Shown here: positions 17,762 through 26,741 of the stretch, in pieces
Layout of the letters: each line of letters opens with the position of its first letter
Numbering within the stretch: the stretch's first letter is position 1
Assembly: GCA_018054455.1 (NCBI GenBank)
Contig: JAGPJL010000009.1
Span: 1-41,061, forward strand
DNA from: Parabacteroides sp.
Lineage (GTDB): Bacteria; Bacteroidota; Bacteroidia; Bacteroidales; Tannerellaceae
DNA: 41,061 nt
Direction: 5' to 3'
Program-made: the position numbers and the translations under genes
The notes under the pieces: generated by a model
Seen by the model: the letters and a program-made list of their open reading frames with translations, nothing else
Database searches by the model: none
Told to the model about the DNA's origin: nothing

Positions 17762-20107
17762 TTATTTAAATATATCGTCAATACCCTCGGATTTTTCGGG
17801 GGTATTGTTGTTTTCTTCAGATACTGGCTTACCACATGGATTGCTATAGATAGATGGAATTTCAAAGTTTTCGTTCTCCATATATCCCAACGACTTGTCT
17901 GCGTATACCTTTTGCATAAAGAGCCCATAAATTGGTAACGCCATACTGGCGCCCTGACCTTCATTCAGTCTGTCGAAGTGAATGGATCTGTCTTCGCCAC
18001 CTACCCAGCAACCTGCTACCAGACTAGGAGTAAAGCCCATAAACCAACCATCTGAGTTGTTTTGTGTCGTTCCTGTTTTACCACCCATTTGAGCCGTAAT
18101 ATTATAGCGGTACCGCAACCTGCTGGCTGTTCCTCCGTCTACTACACTGCGAAGCATATAAAGCATCTTGTAGGAAGCTTCTTCAGTAAGGACTTCGCTC
18201 ATCGTTGGTGTGAAGCTGGCAATCGTATTGCCAAATTGATCCTCAATGCGGGTTACATAAACCGGATCAACCCTAATTCCTTTGTTGGCAAAGGTTGTAT
18301 AACCTGTTACCATTTCTCCTACAGATACGTCGGGTGTGCCCAAACAAACAGAGATTACGGGGTCAATATAGTTTTTCAAACCGAAAGAATGGAGCAGGCG
18401 TACAAAAGTGTATGGAGAAAGCTGGCTCATCAGATAGGCTGTTACCCAGTTGGAAGAGTTTTGCAAACCCCATTTAATAGTTACTGTTTCGCCAACGCGT
18501 TTTGCTCCAGCGTTTCTTGGAATCCATAAATTGCCATTTTCGTCACGAAGCTGCTGTTGTACGTGAAGCATTTCATCGCAAGGAGTAAAGCCGTCGATCA
18601 TTGCCAGCGAGTAGAGGAATGGCTTCATGGTCGAACCAATCTGGCGTCTTCCTCCATTAACCATGTCGTATTGAAAATCATTGTAATCGATTCCTCCTAC
18701 ATAAGCTTTCACGTGTCCGTTGTGCGGATCCATGGCCATAAAGGCACTACGAAGGAAACTTTTATGATATCTGATAGAATCCCATGGCGACATGATCGTA
18801 TCAATTGGACCATTCCAGCTGAATACGCGCATCTCTTCCGGCTTTTTAAACGCCAGCTTGATTTCATCCAAATCTAACCCTTCGGCTTTTAGCGCGCGAT
18901 AACGGTCAGTTTGTTGCATCGCTCTGGTTAAAATCGTATCTACCTGACCTAATCTTAAATCTCTGGAAAAAGGAGCATAGGCTCTTTTCTCTTTTTCCTG
19001 GAAAAACATAGGTTGCAATGAGCCTCCTACATGTTCTTTTACAGCATCTTCGGCATATTTTTGCATACGAGAATCGATCGTCGTATAAATTCTCAGGCCA
19101 TCACTGTAAAGATTATAAAACTCACCATCCGGTTTCTTATTCTTACTGCACCAACCGTACAGCGGGTTAGTTTCCCAGGCTAATGAATCTTCGGAATACT
19201 TTTGAGATTGCCAGTCTGCATAATTGCTGCGCTTAGGCTTTTTAGCCGTAAGAGTCATGCGGAGGTATTCTCGGAAATAAGGAGCAAGTCCTTCCTTATG
19301 ATCCATTGGGGTGAATTTTACCTTTAAAGGCAAGGAAGAAAGAGAATCGCGTTCTTGCTTGGTAATATAATCGGCCTTATACATCTGATCTAAAACAACA
19401 TTTCTGCGACCTTTGGTCCGATCACTATGTCGTATGGGATTATAGTAAGATGGATTTTTACACATACCAACCAACGTGGCTGCTTCTTCTATCTTTAGTG
19501 ATTTGGGCGTACTGCCGAAGTAAACCCTGGAAGCCGATTGAATACCTACGGCATTGTATAAGAAATCGAATTTGTTAAGGTACATGTTGACGATTTCTTC
19601 TTTTGTATAGAAGCGTTCAAGTTGTACCGCAATTACCCACTCGATGGGTTTCTGAAACAATCGTTCAACAAAATTATCAGCGCTGGGCGAAAAGAGCTGT
19701 TTGGCTAGCTGCTGGGTAATTGTACTACCACCTCCGCCACTTTTCTGCATCAAGATACCTCTCTTCACAACAGCGCGAAATAGTCCCGCAACATCGATTC
19801 CGGAATGATCGGTAAATCGTTTGTCCTCGGTTGCAATAAGGGCATTAACCAGTTCCGGAGACAAATCCTTATAATTGACAAATAAACGGTTGTCTTTACT
19901 GTGCGCATAGCTCCCCAGTGTTTTTCCATCTGAGGAAATAATTTGCGAAGCATACTTGTCGATTGGATTTTCCAACTGTTCAACAGGAGGCATATAACCT
20001 ATCGAACCATTGGCTATGGCTATAAAAAGCAATACTGCGATACCTGCTGCGGCTGCATATAATACCCAAAAACCAATAATGATCTTTTTACGAGTGTTTG
20101 ATGTCAT
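17762..20107 (-). CDS. Class A penicillin-binding protein (PBP1A type)
   Basis: A bifunctional peptidoglycan synthase: glycosyltransferase plus transpeptidase, anchored by one N-terminal membrane helix (about 9-32). The GT51 domain has ATEDKRFTDHSGID with catalytic E94, and GGGGSTITQQLAKQLF. The transpeptidase has SxxK (S492-T-M-K), SxN (S551-S-N) and KTGT (677-680). All catalytic motifs are intact at 781 residues. The tail after about 750 is polar (NNNTPEKSEG). A TACCTTTG element lies 30 bases upstream (20137-20144). A second class A PBP occurs at 29364-31772. Confidence 0.95.
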   Translation of the reverse strand: MTSNTRKKIIIGFWVLYAAAAGIAVLLFIAIANGSIGYMPPVEQLENPIDKYASQIISSDGKTLGSYAHSKDNRLFVNYKDLSPELVNALIATEDKRFTDHSGIDVAGLFRAVVKRGILMQKSGGGGSTITQQLAKQLFSPSADNFVERLFQKPIEWVIAVQLERFYTKEEIVNMYLNKFDFLYNAVGIQSASRVYFGSTPKSLKIEEAATLVGMCKNPSYYNPIRHSDRTKGRRNVVLDQMYKADYITKQERDSLSSLPLKVKFTPMDHKEGLAPYFREYLRMTLTAKKPKRSNYADWQSQKYSEDSLAWETNPLYGWCSKNKKPDGEFYNLYSDGLRIYTTIDSRMQKYAEDAVKEHVGGSLQPMFFQEKEKRAYAPFSRDLRLGQVDTILTRAMQQTDRYRALKAEGLDLDEIKLAFKKPEEMRVFSWNGPIDTIMSPWDSIRYHKSFLRSAFMAMDPHNGHVKAYVGGIDYNDFQYDMVNGGRRQIGSTMKPFLYSLAMIDGFTPCDEMLHVQQQLRDENGNLWIPRNAGAKRVGETVTIKWGLQNSSNWVTAYLMSQLSPYTFVRLLHSFGLKNYIDPVISVCLGTPDVSVGEMVTGYTTFANKGIRVDPVYVTRIEDQFGNTIASFTPTMSEVLTEEASYKMLYMLRSVVDGGTASRLRYRYNITAQMGGKTGTTQNNSDGWFMGFTPSLVAGCWVGGEDRSIHFDRLNEGQGASMALPIYGLFMQKVYADKSLGYMENENFEIPSIYSNPCGKPVSEENNNTPEKSEGIDDIFK
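17779..17807 (+). terminator. Terminator-like hairpin inside the 3' end of the PBP gene
   Basis: Bases 17779-17789 (CAATACCCTCG) pair with 17797-17807 over 11 bp with one wobble, which is G-U only on the + strand and A-C on the minus strand. A TTGTTTTCTTC tract follows. It fits a stop signal for the maf operon and lies within the last codons of the convergent PBP gene. Confidence 0.55.
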
Positions 20108-20136
20108 CTTTTTTACCTTCTTTCATTATGAAACCG

Positions 20137-20144
20137 CAAAGGTA
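20137..20144 (-). promoter_or_regulatory. Putative -7 element for the PBP gene
   Basis: The minus strand reads TACCTTTG, an exact TAnnTTTG match 30 bases upstream of the start. No clear -33 box. Confidence 0.4.
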
Positions 20145-20248
20145 ACTATTTCCTGTTAAAAAAATTGTTAATCTAAAAAACATAATCATTATAATAAAAA
20201 ACTAAGACAAAAAAGGATATAAACCTGTATCGTCTCTAATTTTTTCTA

Positions 20249-20256
20249 TACTTTTG
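20249..20256 (+). promoter_or_regulatory. Putative -7 element for pyrBI
   Basis: TACTTTTG fits TAnnTTTG and lies 24 bases upstream of the pyrB ATG at 20280. No clear -33 box and no attenuator-like hairpin is seen in this short leader. Confidence 0.4.
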
Positions 20257-20279
20257 TCTGCAAAGCAGTGATAAACGAT

Positions 20280-21194
20280 ATGAAGAGTAAAAGTTTAGTT
20301 TCGATCGATCAATGTTCTAAAGAGGACATTCTTCGGATTCTGGATAATGCCAGGAAGTTTGAGGAGAATCCAAACCGGAATTTATTAGAAGGTAAAGTAG
20401 CAGCCACCCTGTTTTTCGAGCCTTCAACCCGTACCCGGTTAAGTTTCGAAACCGCCATTAACCGTTTGGGGGGTAAAGTGATTGGATTTCAGGATGCATC
20501 CACCACTAGTTCGTCAAAAGGGGAGACCCTTAAAGACACTATTCTGATGGTAAGTAATTATGCAGATTTAATAGTGATGAGGCATCATCTTGAAGGAGCA
20601 GCCAAGTATGCTTCCGAAGTAACGGATATTTCTATTATCAATGCGGGCGACGGGGCTAATCAGCATCCTTCGCAAACTATGCTTGATTTGTATTCCATTC
20701 AAAAAACGCAGGGAAAACTTACAGATCTTACCATTACAATGGTGGGCGACTTAAAGTATGGTCGTACGGTGCATTCGCTGATCAGCGGAATGTCTCACTT
20801 TAATCCTACTTTTCATTTTGTGGCGCCAGACGAGTTACGTATGCCTGACGAATATAAATTGTTCTGTGATAAACACAACATTAAATATTATGAGCATACG
20901 GCATTCTCGGAAGATGTAATTAATGAATCGGATATATTGTATATGACCCGGGTACAGCGTGAACGTTTTACAGACCTGGAAGAATATCAAAAGGTGAAAA
21001 ACGTTTATATATTAAAAAAGAAGATGCTTGATAACAGTCGTGAGAATCTTCGCGTACTTCATCCGCTGCCCCGTGTAAATGAAATTGCATATGATGTGGA
21101 TGATAGTCCAAAAGCTTATTTTATTCAGCAAGCCCGAAATGGACTTTTTGCCCGTCAGGCTATTATTTGCGAAGTGTTAGGTATTACTTTATAA
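20280..21194 (+). CDS. pyrB: Aspartate carbamoyltransferase, catalytic chain
   Basis: It makes N-carbamoyl-aspartate from carbamoyl phosphate and aspartate, the committed step of pyrimidine synthesis. The carbamoyl-phosphate site [15 protein letters not shown], the segment [18 protein letters not shown] and the late [14 protein letters not shown] are intact. The ATG at 20280 gives 304 residues; a GTG four codons upstream (20268) is in frame but less likely. It is followed after 13 bases by the regulatory chain, so the enzyme should be the E. coli-like dodecamer. Confidence 0.97.
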   Translation: MKSKSLVSIDQCSKEDILRILDNARKFEENPNRNLLEGKVAATLFFEPSTRTRLSFETAINRLGGKVIGFQDASTTSSSKGETLKDTILMVSNYADLIVMRHHLEGAAKYASEVTDISIINAGDGANQHPSQTMLDLYSIQKTQGKLTDLTITMVGDLKYGRTVHSLISGMSHFNPTFHFVAPDELRMPDEYKLFCDKHNIKYYEHTAFSEDVINESDILYMTRVQRERFTDLEEYQKVKNVYILKKKMLDNSRENLRVLHPLPRVNEIAYDVDDSPKAYFIQQARNGLFARQAIICEVLGITL

Positions 21195-21207
21195 AAGTTG
21201 AGTTGTT

Positions 21208-21672
21208 ATGTCAGCACAGAAAAAAAAAGAACTTCAGGTTGCCGCTTTGGAAAACGGAACCGCCATCGATCATATTCCTCCCTGTCAGCTATTTAAAGTA
21301 GCCGACATGTTAAACCTTAAGGAGCTGAAAAATACAATTACCATTGGTAATAATTTTCACAGCAAAAAAATGGGAACAAAAGGTATTATTAAAATCTCAG
21401 ATAAGTTTTTCGAGGAAGATGTGATAAACCGTATCGCTTTAATCGCACCCAATGTAGTGCTTAACATTATTCGTGATTATGAGGTTGTAGAAAAGAAAAC
21501 GGTCACACTTCCGGATGAACTGGTTGGTCTGGTAAAATGCAATAATCCCAAATGCATCACCAATAACGAACCAATGCCAACAAGATTTGATGTAATTGAT
21601 AATGAATCGGGCACTGTTAAATGTCGTTACTGCGAAAGAAAAATAAATAAAGAAGACATAATAATTCTATGA
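21208..21672 (+). CDS. pyrI: Aspartate carbamoyltransferase, regulatory chain
   Basis: It binds CTP and ATP and makes the catalytic chain allosteric. The 154 residues contain the N-terminal allosteric fold ([20 protein letters not shown]) and the C-terminal zinc domain with four Cys (C111, C116, C139, C142), spaced like those of E. coli PyrI. It is cotranscribed with pyrB. Its stop overlaps the next start (ATGA at 21669-21672), which couples a flavin reductase gene to the operon. Confidence 0.96.
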   Translation: MSAQKKKELQVAALENGTAIDHIPPCQLFKVADMLNLKELKNTITIGNNFHSKKMGTKGIIKISDKFFEEDVINRIALIAPNVVLNIIRDYEVVEKKTVTLPDELVGLVKCNNPKCITNNEPMPTRFDVIDNESGTVKCRYCERKINKEDIIIL

Positions 21673-22235
21673 AGCAAGACTGGAAGCCCGGAACAATGAT
21701 TTATCCGCTTCCTGCGGTAATGATTAGTTGCGGCAGCGAGCCTTCGGAGTACAATATTTTAACTGTTGGCTGGGTAGGTACAATCTGTACCAATCCAGCC
21801 ATGTGTTATATTTCAGTAAGACCAGAACGGCATTCGTATCCTATTCTAAAAAAGAATATGGAGTTTGTTATTAATCTTACTACCTGCGGTATGGCCTATG
21901 CCACGGATTGGTGTGGAGTTACTTCAGGCAAAGATCATAATAAATTTGCCGAAATGAACCTTACTCCGGGTAAATCTAAAATGGTTAGTGCTCCTATAAT
22001 CGAAGAATCCCCTTTATGTATAGAATGCCGCGTTAAGGAAGTAATTAGTCTGGGGAGTCATGATATGTTTATTGCTGATGTGGTAAATGTGCAGGCCGAC
22101 GATGCTTATCTTGATCCTGAAACAGGCGCTTTTGATATGCAAAAAGCCGATTTGCTTGCTTATTCGCACGGTAAATATTATGGTTTGGGAGAGTTTATCG
22201 GGAAATTTGGTTGGTCCGTAAAAAAGAAAAAATAA
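21669..22235 (+). CDS. Flavin reductase-like / FMN-binding split-barrel protein
   Basis: A 188-residue member of the DIM6/NTAB flavin reductase-like family. Visible features are [49 protein letters not shown] read as the usual N-terminal block (a few residues at a time: [24 protein letters not shown]) and FVINLTT. Members bind FMN and act as NAD(P)H:flavin reductases or as uncharacterised flavoproteins. It overlaps pyrI by 4 bases, so it is translated with pyrBI; a link to pyrimidine synthesis is not established. Confidence 0.87.
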   Translation: MKQDWKPGTMIYPLPAVMISCGSEPSEYNILTVGWVGTICTNPAMCYISVRPERHSYPILKKNMEFVINLTTCGMAYATDWCGVTSGKDHNKFAEMNLTPGKSKMVSAPIIEESPLCIECRVKEVISLGSHDMFIADVVNVQADDAYLDPETGAFDMQKADLLAYSHGKYYGLGEFIGKFGWSVKKKK

Positions 22236-22240
22236 GATAA

Positions 22241-22957
22241 ATGAAGAAAGTCTGCCTTTTATTGCTATTGTCTTTTTTTGTTTTTACGCTTCAGTCGCAA
22301 GTTAAAAATGAAAAGCAAAAGAATTTTAATTTCGGATTGAATTTAGGGTTCAATGCGTCGTTTCCTATTGTAAATTCTTTAACTATCGATGGTGTAGAGG
22401 CGGAAAATGTTAATTTGCAATATAAAGTAGGCTATCTTGTATCTGCATTTTGCCGGATAAACATGAATCGATTTTTTATTCAGCCGGGAGTATCGCTGCA
22501 TCATTCTGAAGGAAACATTAACTATTCACTGCCGGATGATCTACTACTCACCGATCTCAAATCGGCAGTTCCATATTCCTCTGAAAGGTTGAATATTTCA
22601 ACATACTCTATTGAAGCGCCTGTGCTAATTGGATTTAATCTTGTGAAAGAATATCCATATAGCCTCAGCTTTCAGGCAGGACCGAAAATCAAGTACACCT
22701 ATTCGTCGGAGTACACTCCAGGTGTTAATCCCGAATCATTTGAACTGATAAATGAAAACTCGCCCTATGGCGTAAATGCCATGGCGGGAGTCTCCTTTAG
22801 CATTTGGCGCATGTTTTTCGATTTTTATTATGAATATGGGATTACTCAAACTACTACTGATTTCAAAAATCAGCTGTCCCCATTGCCTTACCAAAGCACC
22901 ATGCAATTTGAGAATCGAACAAATAAGATGAGCTTTTCCTTTGGTGTTTTGTTCTGA
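22241..22957 (+). CDS. Outer-membrane beta-barrel protein (PorT-like)
   Basis: A 238-residue secreted protein. A signal peptide (1 to about 20, KVCLLLLLSFFVFTLQSQ) is followed by alternating hydrophobic strands (NFGLNLGFNASFP, YKVGYLVSAFCRINMN, FFIQPGVSLHHSEG, YSLSFQAGPKIKYTYSS, FFDFYYEYGITQTT) and a final strand MSFSFGVLF ending in Phe, the pattern of small 8-stranded barrels of Bacteroidetes. The function is unknown. It starts 5 bases after the flavin reductase and probably ends the pyrB transcription unit at the hairpin 22971-22987. Confidence 0.8.
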   Translation: MKKVCLLLLLSFFVFTLQSQVKNEKQKNFNFGLNLGFNASFPIVNSLTIDGVEAENVNLQYKVGYLVSAFCRINMNRFFIQPGVSLHHSEGNINYSLPDDLLLTDLKSAVPYSSERLNISTYSIEAPVLIGFNLVKEYPYSLSFQAGPKIKYTYSSEYTPGVNPESFELINENSPYGVNAMAGVSFSIWRMFFDFYYEYGITQTTTDFKNQLSPLPYQSTMQFENRTNKMSFSFGVLF

Positions 22958-22970
22958 TTCCCCATAAAAG

Positions 22971-22987
22971 CGGGGAAAATATCCCCG
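22971..22987 (+). terminator. Short GC hairpin after the beta-barrel gene
   Basis: CGGGGA (22971-22976) pairs with TCCCCG (22982-22987) around a 5-base loop and is followed by TTCTTTCT. It lies 13 bases past the stop of the beta-barrel gene. The T-run is broken, so the call is moderate. Confidence 0.5.
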
Positions 22988-23158
22988 TTCTTTCTCGCTT
23001 TTCCACAAAACAAAAATAGATGGATATCTGGTTAAATGACTGTTATTTAGTTGTTTAATGCAAACTGATAACTATAAGTCTGTTTTGGCATGATATTCTC
23101 ATATAGTTTATTGTGTAAGAAATTACATACTAAAACAGTTTTCCTGAAAAAAAGGAGA

Positions 23159-23191
23159 ATGGGTAAAATAGTCAAAACGCTCAAAGGTTAG
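23159..23191 (+). CDS. Possible 10-codon reading frame (MGKIVKTLKG) with strong ribosome site
   Basis: A frame of ten codons, basic in composition, starts five bases after the purine tract AAAAAAAGGAG (23147-23157 region), an unusually good Shine-Dalgarno site for this genome. The TAG stop (23189-23191) directly abuts the terminator stem at 23192-23219. No known function. It may be a translated leader or micro-peptide, or a chance frame in a small RNA of up to about 230 bases. Confidence 0.3.
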   Translation: MGKIVKTLKG

Positions 23192-23222
23192 AAAGACGAG
23201 TCCGTGAGGATTCGTCTTTTTT
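23192..23222 (+). terminator. Intrinsic terminator with GTGA loop
   Basis: AAAGACGAGTCC (23192-23203) pairs with 23208-23219 around a GNRA-type GTGA loop, then TTT. The single non-Watson-Crick pair is G-U on the + strand but C-A on the minus strand, so it suits a + strand transcript. Confidence 0.7.
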
Positions 23223-23460
23223 ATGCTTTGCAATTTCCCGCAGTTTTCCGTCCTATGTATTGTCCTAATACAGCCAACCCAATAAACAGGGGAATAAATC
23301 TGGTATCCGTATGCAATGTCATTCGAAGAATGATAATAAAGGGTACAGGTACGTGAATAAGTATCCACCAGGGTATAGAAAACTTTTTATACTTACTTCG
23401 CCAAAGGCCAAAGGGTATATTAATAAACAAACAGAATGCAGATACAAAAAGAATGTCCAT
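23221..23460 (-). CDS. Small membrane protein downstream of recQ
   Basis: A 79-residue protein with two or three hydrophobic segments: ILFVSAFCLFINIPFGLW (about 3-20), WWILIHVPVPFIIILRMTL (about 31-49) and FIPLFIGLAVLGQYIG (about 55-70). A Cys and basic residues end it. The start is 2 bases past the recQ stop, so it is cotranscribed and probably coupled to it. I do not recognise a function. Its clean hydrophobic pattern, charge-bounded helices and tight spacing argue that it is a real gene. Confidence 0.72.
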   Translation of the reverse strand: MDILFVSAFCLFINIPFGLWRSKYKKFSIPWWILIHVPVPFIIILRMTLHTDTRFIPLFIGLAVLGQYIGRKTAGNCKA

Positions 23461-23462
23461 AC

Positions 23463-25322
23463 TTACAAATTCATTTTGGGCATTTTAAGTACAAAGCGGA
23501 TAAGGGAAACAAACACTTTTCCGTACTTGTCCAGCTTGATTTGTCCAACTCCGGTAATTTCACTGAATTCATCCAGTGTTACAGGTTTTTTATCTACCAT
23601 ATCGGCAAGCGACTGGTCATTAAATATTATATAAGCAGGCATACTTTCACGTTCTGCCAACTGTTTACGAAGCTGACGGAGTGAATCCAGCAGTGCTTCA
23701 TCAATCGATTCTGATTCGATAGGACGGATAGGAGTAGCCTTGAATTTAGCTTTTCCTTCTTTAGCGGTACGGCTTCCGGATGATTTGCTTTTTTGCGTTT
23801 CTTCTTCCTCGTGCCAGGTAGCCAGCTGCGCCTTAAGTTCTCCGTAAAGGACTTTGCTACCCAAAGATGTAACCTTCAATGTGCGGGCTGAAGCATAATC
23901 GACCTCCAGATATCCAAGCTGAAGCATCTGATAAAGATATTCTTTCCATTCCTTATAGGATAGATCCCTTCCTGCGCCGTATGTTTTAAGTTGATTGTAT
24001 CCGCGTTCTGTAATTTCACTTCTATAAGAGCCTCGCAAAATGTCAATAAGCAATTGCATTCCCACATGTTCTCCCGTTCGAACAACAGCGCTCAACGCTT
24101 TTTGGACAAGTATTGTCCCGTCGAACCGCTGAGGTGGATTTTTGCACACATCACAGTTTCCGCAATCGTGCCCAACTTCCTCACTAAAGTAACTCAACAG
24201 AATCCGCCGGCGACAAATATCCGCTTCGCAATAACGTTTCATTCGCTGCAATTTCTCGGTCGTGATTTCACTTTGTCCGCTTTCTTCGGCAAAGCGGCTA
24301 AGCACCACTAAATCCCCCAGTGAATAGAAAAGCATTGTGTCACTAGGCATTCCGTCTCTGCCTGCGCGACCTATTTCCTGGTAATAGTTTTCTATACTGC
24401 CAGGCATATTATAATGAATTACCCAACGTACATTGCTCTTGTCGATACCCATACCAAACGCAACTGTTGCGCAAACCACATCCACACGGTCGTTTATGTA
24501 ATCGTCCTGAGCCTTTTCCCTTCTTGCCGGCGATAAACCAGCATGATAAGCAATTGCCTTGATGCCATATGTTCCCAACGTTTCGGCAAGCTCTTCGGTA
24601 TCGTTTCGTTTCATGCAATATACAATGCCACTTTGCTCTTTCCGGGCACGGATAAAATGAACAATCGCTGCTATCTTCTCCTTCTTTGCAAAGCCTCGCT
24701 TTACGGTAAGAGAAAGATTGGGCCGGTCGAACGACGAAATGAAAGTCTCCGGATCCTTTAGGTTTAGCTGTGAAAGAATATCAGAACGGGTTATCTTATC
24801 CGCAGTAGCAGTTAACGCTATAATAGGAACCTTTGGAAACCGATCTTTCAATACCGCCAGCTGAGTATATTCAGGACGGAAATCGTGTCCCCAATGCGAG
24901 ATACAGTGGGCCTCGTCGATGGCAATCAACGAAATATCCATTCGGGGAAGAAGCCAGTCAACTTCGCCCATCAAACCTTCCGGTGATATATAAAGTAATT
25001 TAATTTTTCCCTGAATACAAAGTTGTTTGATCCGCTGGCGTTCCGCATCAGGCATACTGCTGTTAAGGGCTGCTGCAGGGATACCATTGGAAACCAATCC
25101 TTCAACCTGATCTTTCATCAAAGCAATAAGTGGAGAAAGAACAATGGCTGTTCCAGGAAGATAAATAGCCGGCAACTGGAAACAGATGGATTTGCCTCCA
25201 CCTGTAGGCATCAGCACCAATGAATCTTTCTTTTCCAATATCCGTTTTATGATATCCGCCTGTAACGGGCGAAAGGAAGTATAGCCAAAAAACTTTTTTA
25301 GTAACGCCTCAATCTCTTTCAT
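23463..25322 (-). CDS. recQ: ATP-dependent DNA helicase RecQ
   Basis: A 3'-5' helicase for recombination and repair. From the start at 25322 (MKEIEALLKKFFGYTSFRPLQ) there are 619 residues; the frame is open upstream to 25436 but that part is not conserved. Motif 0 FRPLQADII, Walker A PTGGGKS (K44), DEAH box (136-139), SHWGHDFRPEY, the helicase motif VI GRAGRDGMPSD, the RQC zinc-binding Cys cluster (CRRRILLSYF, then DCGNCDVC) and a C-terminal HRDC domain are all present. It is divergent from the DEAD-box gene and followed directly by a small membrane protein. Confidence 0.96.
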   Translation of the reverse strand: MKEIEALLKKFFGYTSFRPLQADIIKRILEKKDSLVLMPTGGGKSICFQLPAIYLPGTAIVLSPLIALMKDQVEGLVSNGIPAAALNSSMPDAERQRIKQLCIQGKIKLLYISPEGLMGEVDWLLPRMDISLIAIDEAHCISHWGHDFRPEYTQLAVLKDRFPKVPIIALTATADKITRSDILSQLNLKDPETFISSFDRPNLSLTVKRGFAKKEKIAAIVHFIRARKEQSGIVYCMKRNDTEELAETLGTYGIKAIAYHAGLSPARREKAQDDYINDRVDVVCATVAFGMGIDKSNVRWVIHYNMPGSIENYYQEIGRAGRDGMPSDTMLFYSLGDLVVLSRFAEESGQSEITTEKLQRMKRYCEADICRRRILLSYFSEEVGHDCGNCDVCKNPPQRFDGTILVQKALSAVVRTGEHVGMQLLIDILRGSYRSEITERGYNQLKTYGAGRDLSYKEWKEYLYQMLQLGYLEVDYASARTLKVTSLGSKVLYGELKAQLATWHEEEETQKSKSSGSRTAKEGKAKFKATPIRPIESESIDEALLDSLRQLRKQLAERESMPAYIIFNDQSLADMVDKKPVTLDEFSEITGVGQIKLDKYGKVFVSLIRFVLKMPKMNL

Positions 25323-25358
25323 TGTGTCCAGTTTGGTCTCCTTATCATGATTAAACGG

Positions 25359-25366
25359 CAAAGATA
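25359..25366 (-). promoter_or_regulatory. Putative -7 element for recQ
   Basis: The minus strand reads TATCTTTG (TAnnTTTG), 37 bases upstream of the recQ start chosen here. It lies inside the non-conserved N-terminal extension of the open frame, which supports the downstream start at 25322. Confidence 0.45.
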
Positions 25367-25389
25367 ACCATAACTTGCAATATTTGTTG

Positions 25390-25397
25390 TACCTTTG
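25390..25397 (+). promoter_or_regulatory. Putative -7 element for the DEAD-box helicase
   Basis: TACCTTTG followed by C fits TAnnTTTG. It lies 46 bases upstream of the ATG; the hairpin at 25417-25430 would fall in the leader. Confidence 0.45.
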
Positions 25398-25416
25398 CAG
25401 CCAATATTTACATAAC

Positions 25417-25430
25417 GAGACGCGAGTCTC
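25417..25430 (+). promoter_or_regulatory. Leader hairpin with GCGA tetraloop
   Basis: GAGAC (25417-25421) pairs with GTCTC (25426-25430) around GCGA, a GNRA loop. It lies 12 bases before the helicase start codon. A short, stable element that could affect ribosome loading; a role is not shown. Confidence 0.35.
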
Positions 25431-25442
25431 ACCCATTATTAC

Positions 25443-26729
25443 ATGACATTTGAAGATTTAAAATTGATAGAGCCTATCAGAAAGGCTTTAATACAAGAAG
25501 GATACACCACCCCAACACCCATACAGGCAGAAGCCATTCCTATTGTAACACAAGGATACGATTTATTGGGATGCGCACAAACGGGTACAGGTAAAACTGC
25601 CGCATTCTCCATTCCCATCATACAAAAGCTATACAACCAGCAGCAGAAAGAACGCAGCAGAGGTATCAAAGCATTGATACTTACTCCTACGCGCGAGCTT
25701 GCTATTCAGATTGATGAGAGCTTTGAGGCGTATGGACGGTATGCAAACCTCCGCCATTCAGTTATTTTTGGAGGAGTAGGACAGAAGCCGCAAACCGATG
25801 CATTGCAACGTGGAGTGGATATCCTTATCGCAACCCCAGGTAGATTGCTGGATTTAATTAACCAGGGTTATGTGAGTTTAAAGAGCCTCGAGTTCTTTGT
25901 GCTTGATGAAGCCGACCGGATGCTTGACATGGGATTTATACACGATATCAAGCGTATTCTTCCGTTGTTACCTAAGAAACGTCAGTCGTTGTTTTTCTCA
26001 GCTACCATGCCTCCCGAAATTGAGAAGCTGGCAGGAACAATTCTTTATAAGCCCGAAAAGGTGGAAGTTACCCCTGCATCATCAACTGTTGATGCCATCG
26101 ACCAGTTTGTTTACTACGTGGAGAAGAAAGACAAAATCGATCTTCTTACGTCCTTGTTGACAAACAGAGCTTTGGAATCAGTGCTTGTTTTTGCCCGTAC
26201 AAAACACGGAGCAGACAAGATTGCCAAAGCATTGGTTAAATCGGAAATAATTGCCGAAGCCATTCATGGAAACAAGAGTCAGAATGCCCGTCAGCGTGCC
26301 TTAAGTAACTTTAAAGACGGATCAACCCGTGTGCTGATTGCTACCGATATTGCTGCCCGTGGTATAGACGTGGATAACCTATCGCACGTAATTAACTATG
26401 AGCTGCCCAATGTTCCGGAAACCTATGTTCACCGTATTGGTCGTACCGGTCGTGCCGGAAAAAGCGGAGTAGCTTTTTCTTTTTGCGATGCAGAGGAAAC
26501 ACCGTTGTTGAAAGATATTCACAAGCTTATTGGAAAGCAAATACCTGTAGCGGGAGGAAATCCTTTTGAAACTTCTCAGGTAAAGCAAGCCGTTGCAGAT
26601 AAAAACAAAGCCATTAAGGAAGAATCCAAACGACGTAACATGTTTGGCAGCAAACGTGATGGTAGTTTTTTTAGAAATAAGAAGCGCGCCGAAGGCAGCA
26701 GCTCTTCAGCTGCACCGAAAAAGAGGTAA
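25443..26729 (+). CDS. DEAD-box ATP-dependent RNA helicase
   Basis: An RNA helicase of the RhlE/CsdA-like group, probably in ribosome assembly or RNA decay. The 428 residues carry the Q motif ([11 protein letters not shown]), Walker A AQTGTGKT (45-52), TPTRELA, DEAD (155-158), SAT (186-188) and the C-terminal [11 protein letters not shown]. The tail after about 375 is short and basic ([15 protein letters not shown], ending KKR), suited to RNA binding. It is transcribed alone, divergent from recQ, with a hairpin in its leader and a strong terminator after it. Confidence 0.95.
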   Translation: MTFEDLKLIEPIRKALIQEGYTTPTPIQAEAIPIVTQGYDLLGCAQTGTGKTAAFSIPIIQKLYNQQQKERSRGIKALILTPTRELAIQIDESFEAYGRYANLRHSVIFGGVGQKPQTDALQRGVDILIATPGRLLDLINQGYVSLKSLEFFVLDEADRMLDMGFIHDIKRILPLLPKKRQSLFFSATMPPEIEKLAGTILYKPEKVEVTPASSTVDAIDQFVYYVEKKDKIDLLTSLLTNRALESVLVFARTKHGADKIAKALVKSEIIAEAIHGNKSQNARQRALSNFKDGSTRVLIATDIAARGIDVDNLSHVINYELPNVPETYVHRIGRTGRAGKSGVAFSFCDAEETPLLKDIHKLIGKQIPVAGGNPFETSQVKQAVADKNKAIKEESKRRNMFGSKRDGSFFRNKKRAEGSSSSAAPKKR

Positions 26730-26741
26730 CTGCGTTTGATA

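Noticed and set aside
25323-25436. N-terminal extension of RecQ (38 residues)
   Set aside because: The extension has no RecQ similarity, includes the promoter-like element at 25359-25366, and the family start MKEIEALLKKFFG is at 25322.
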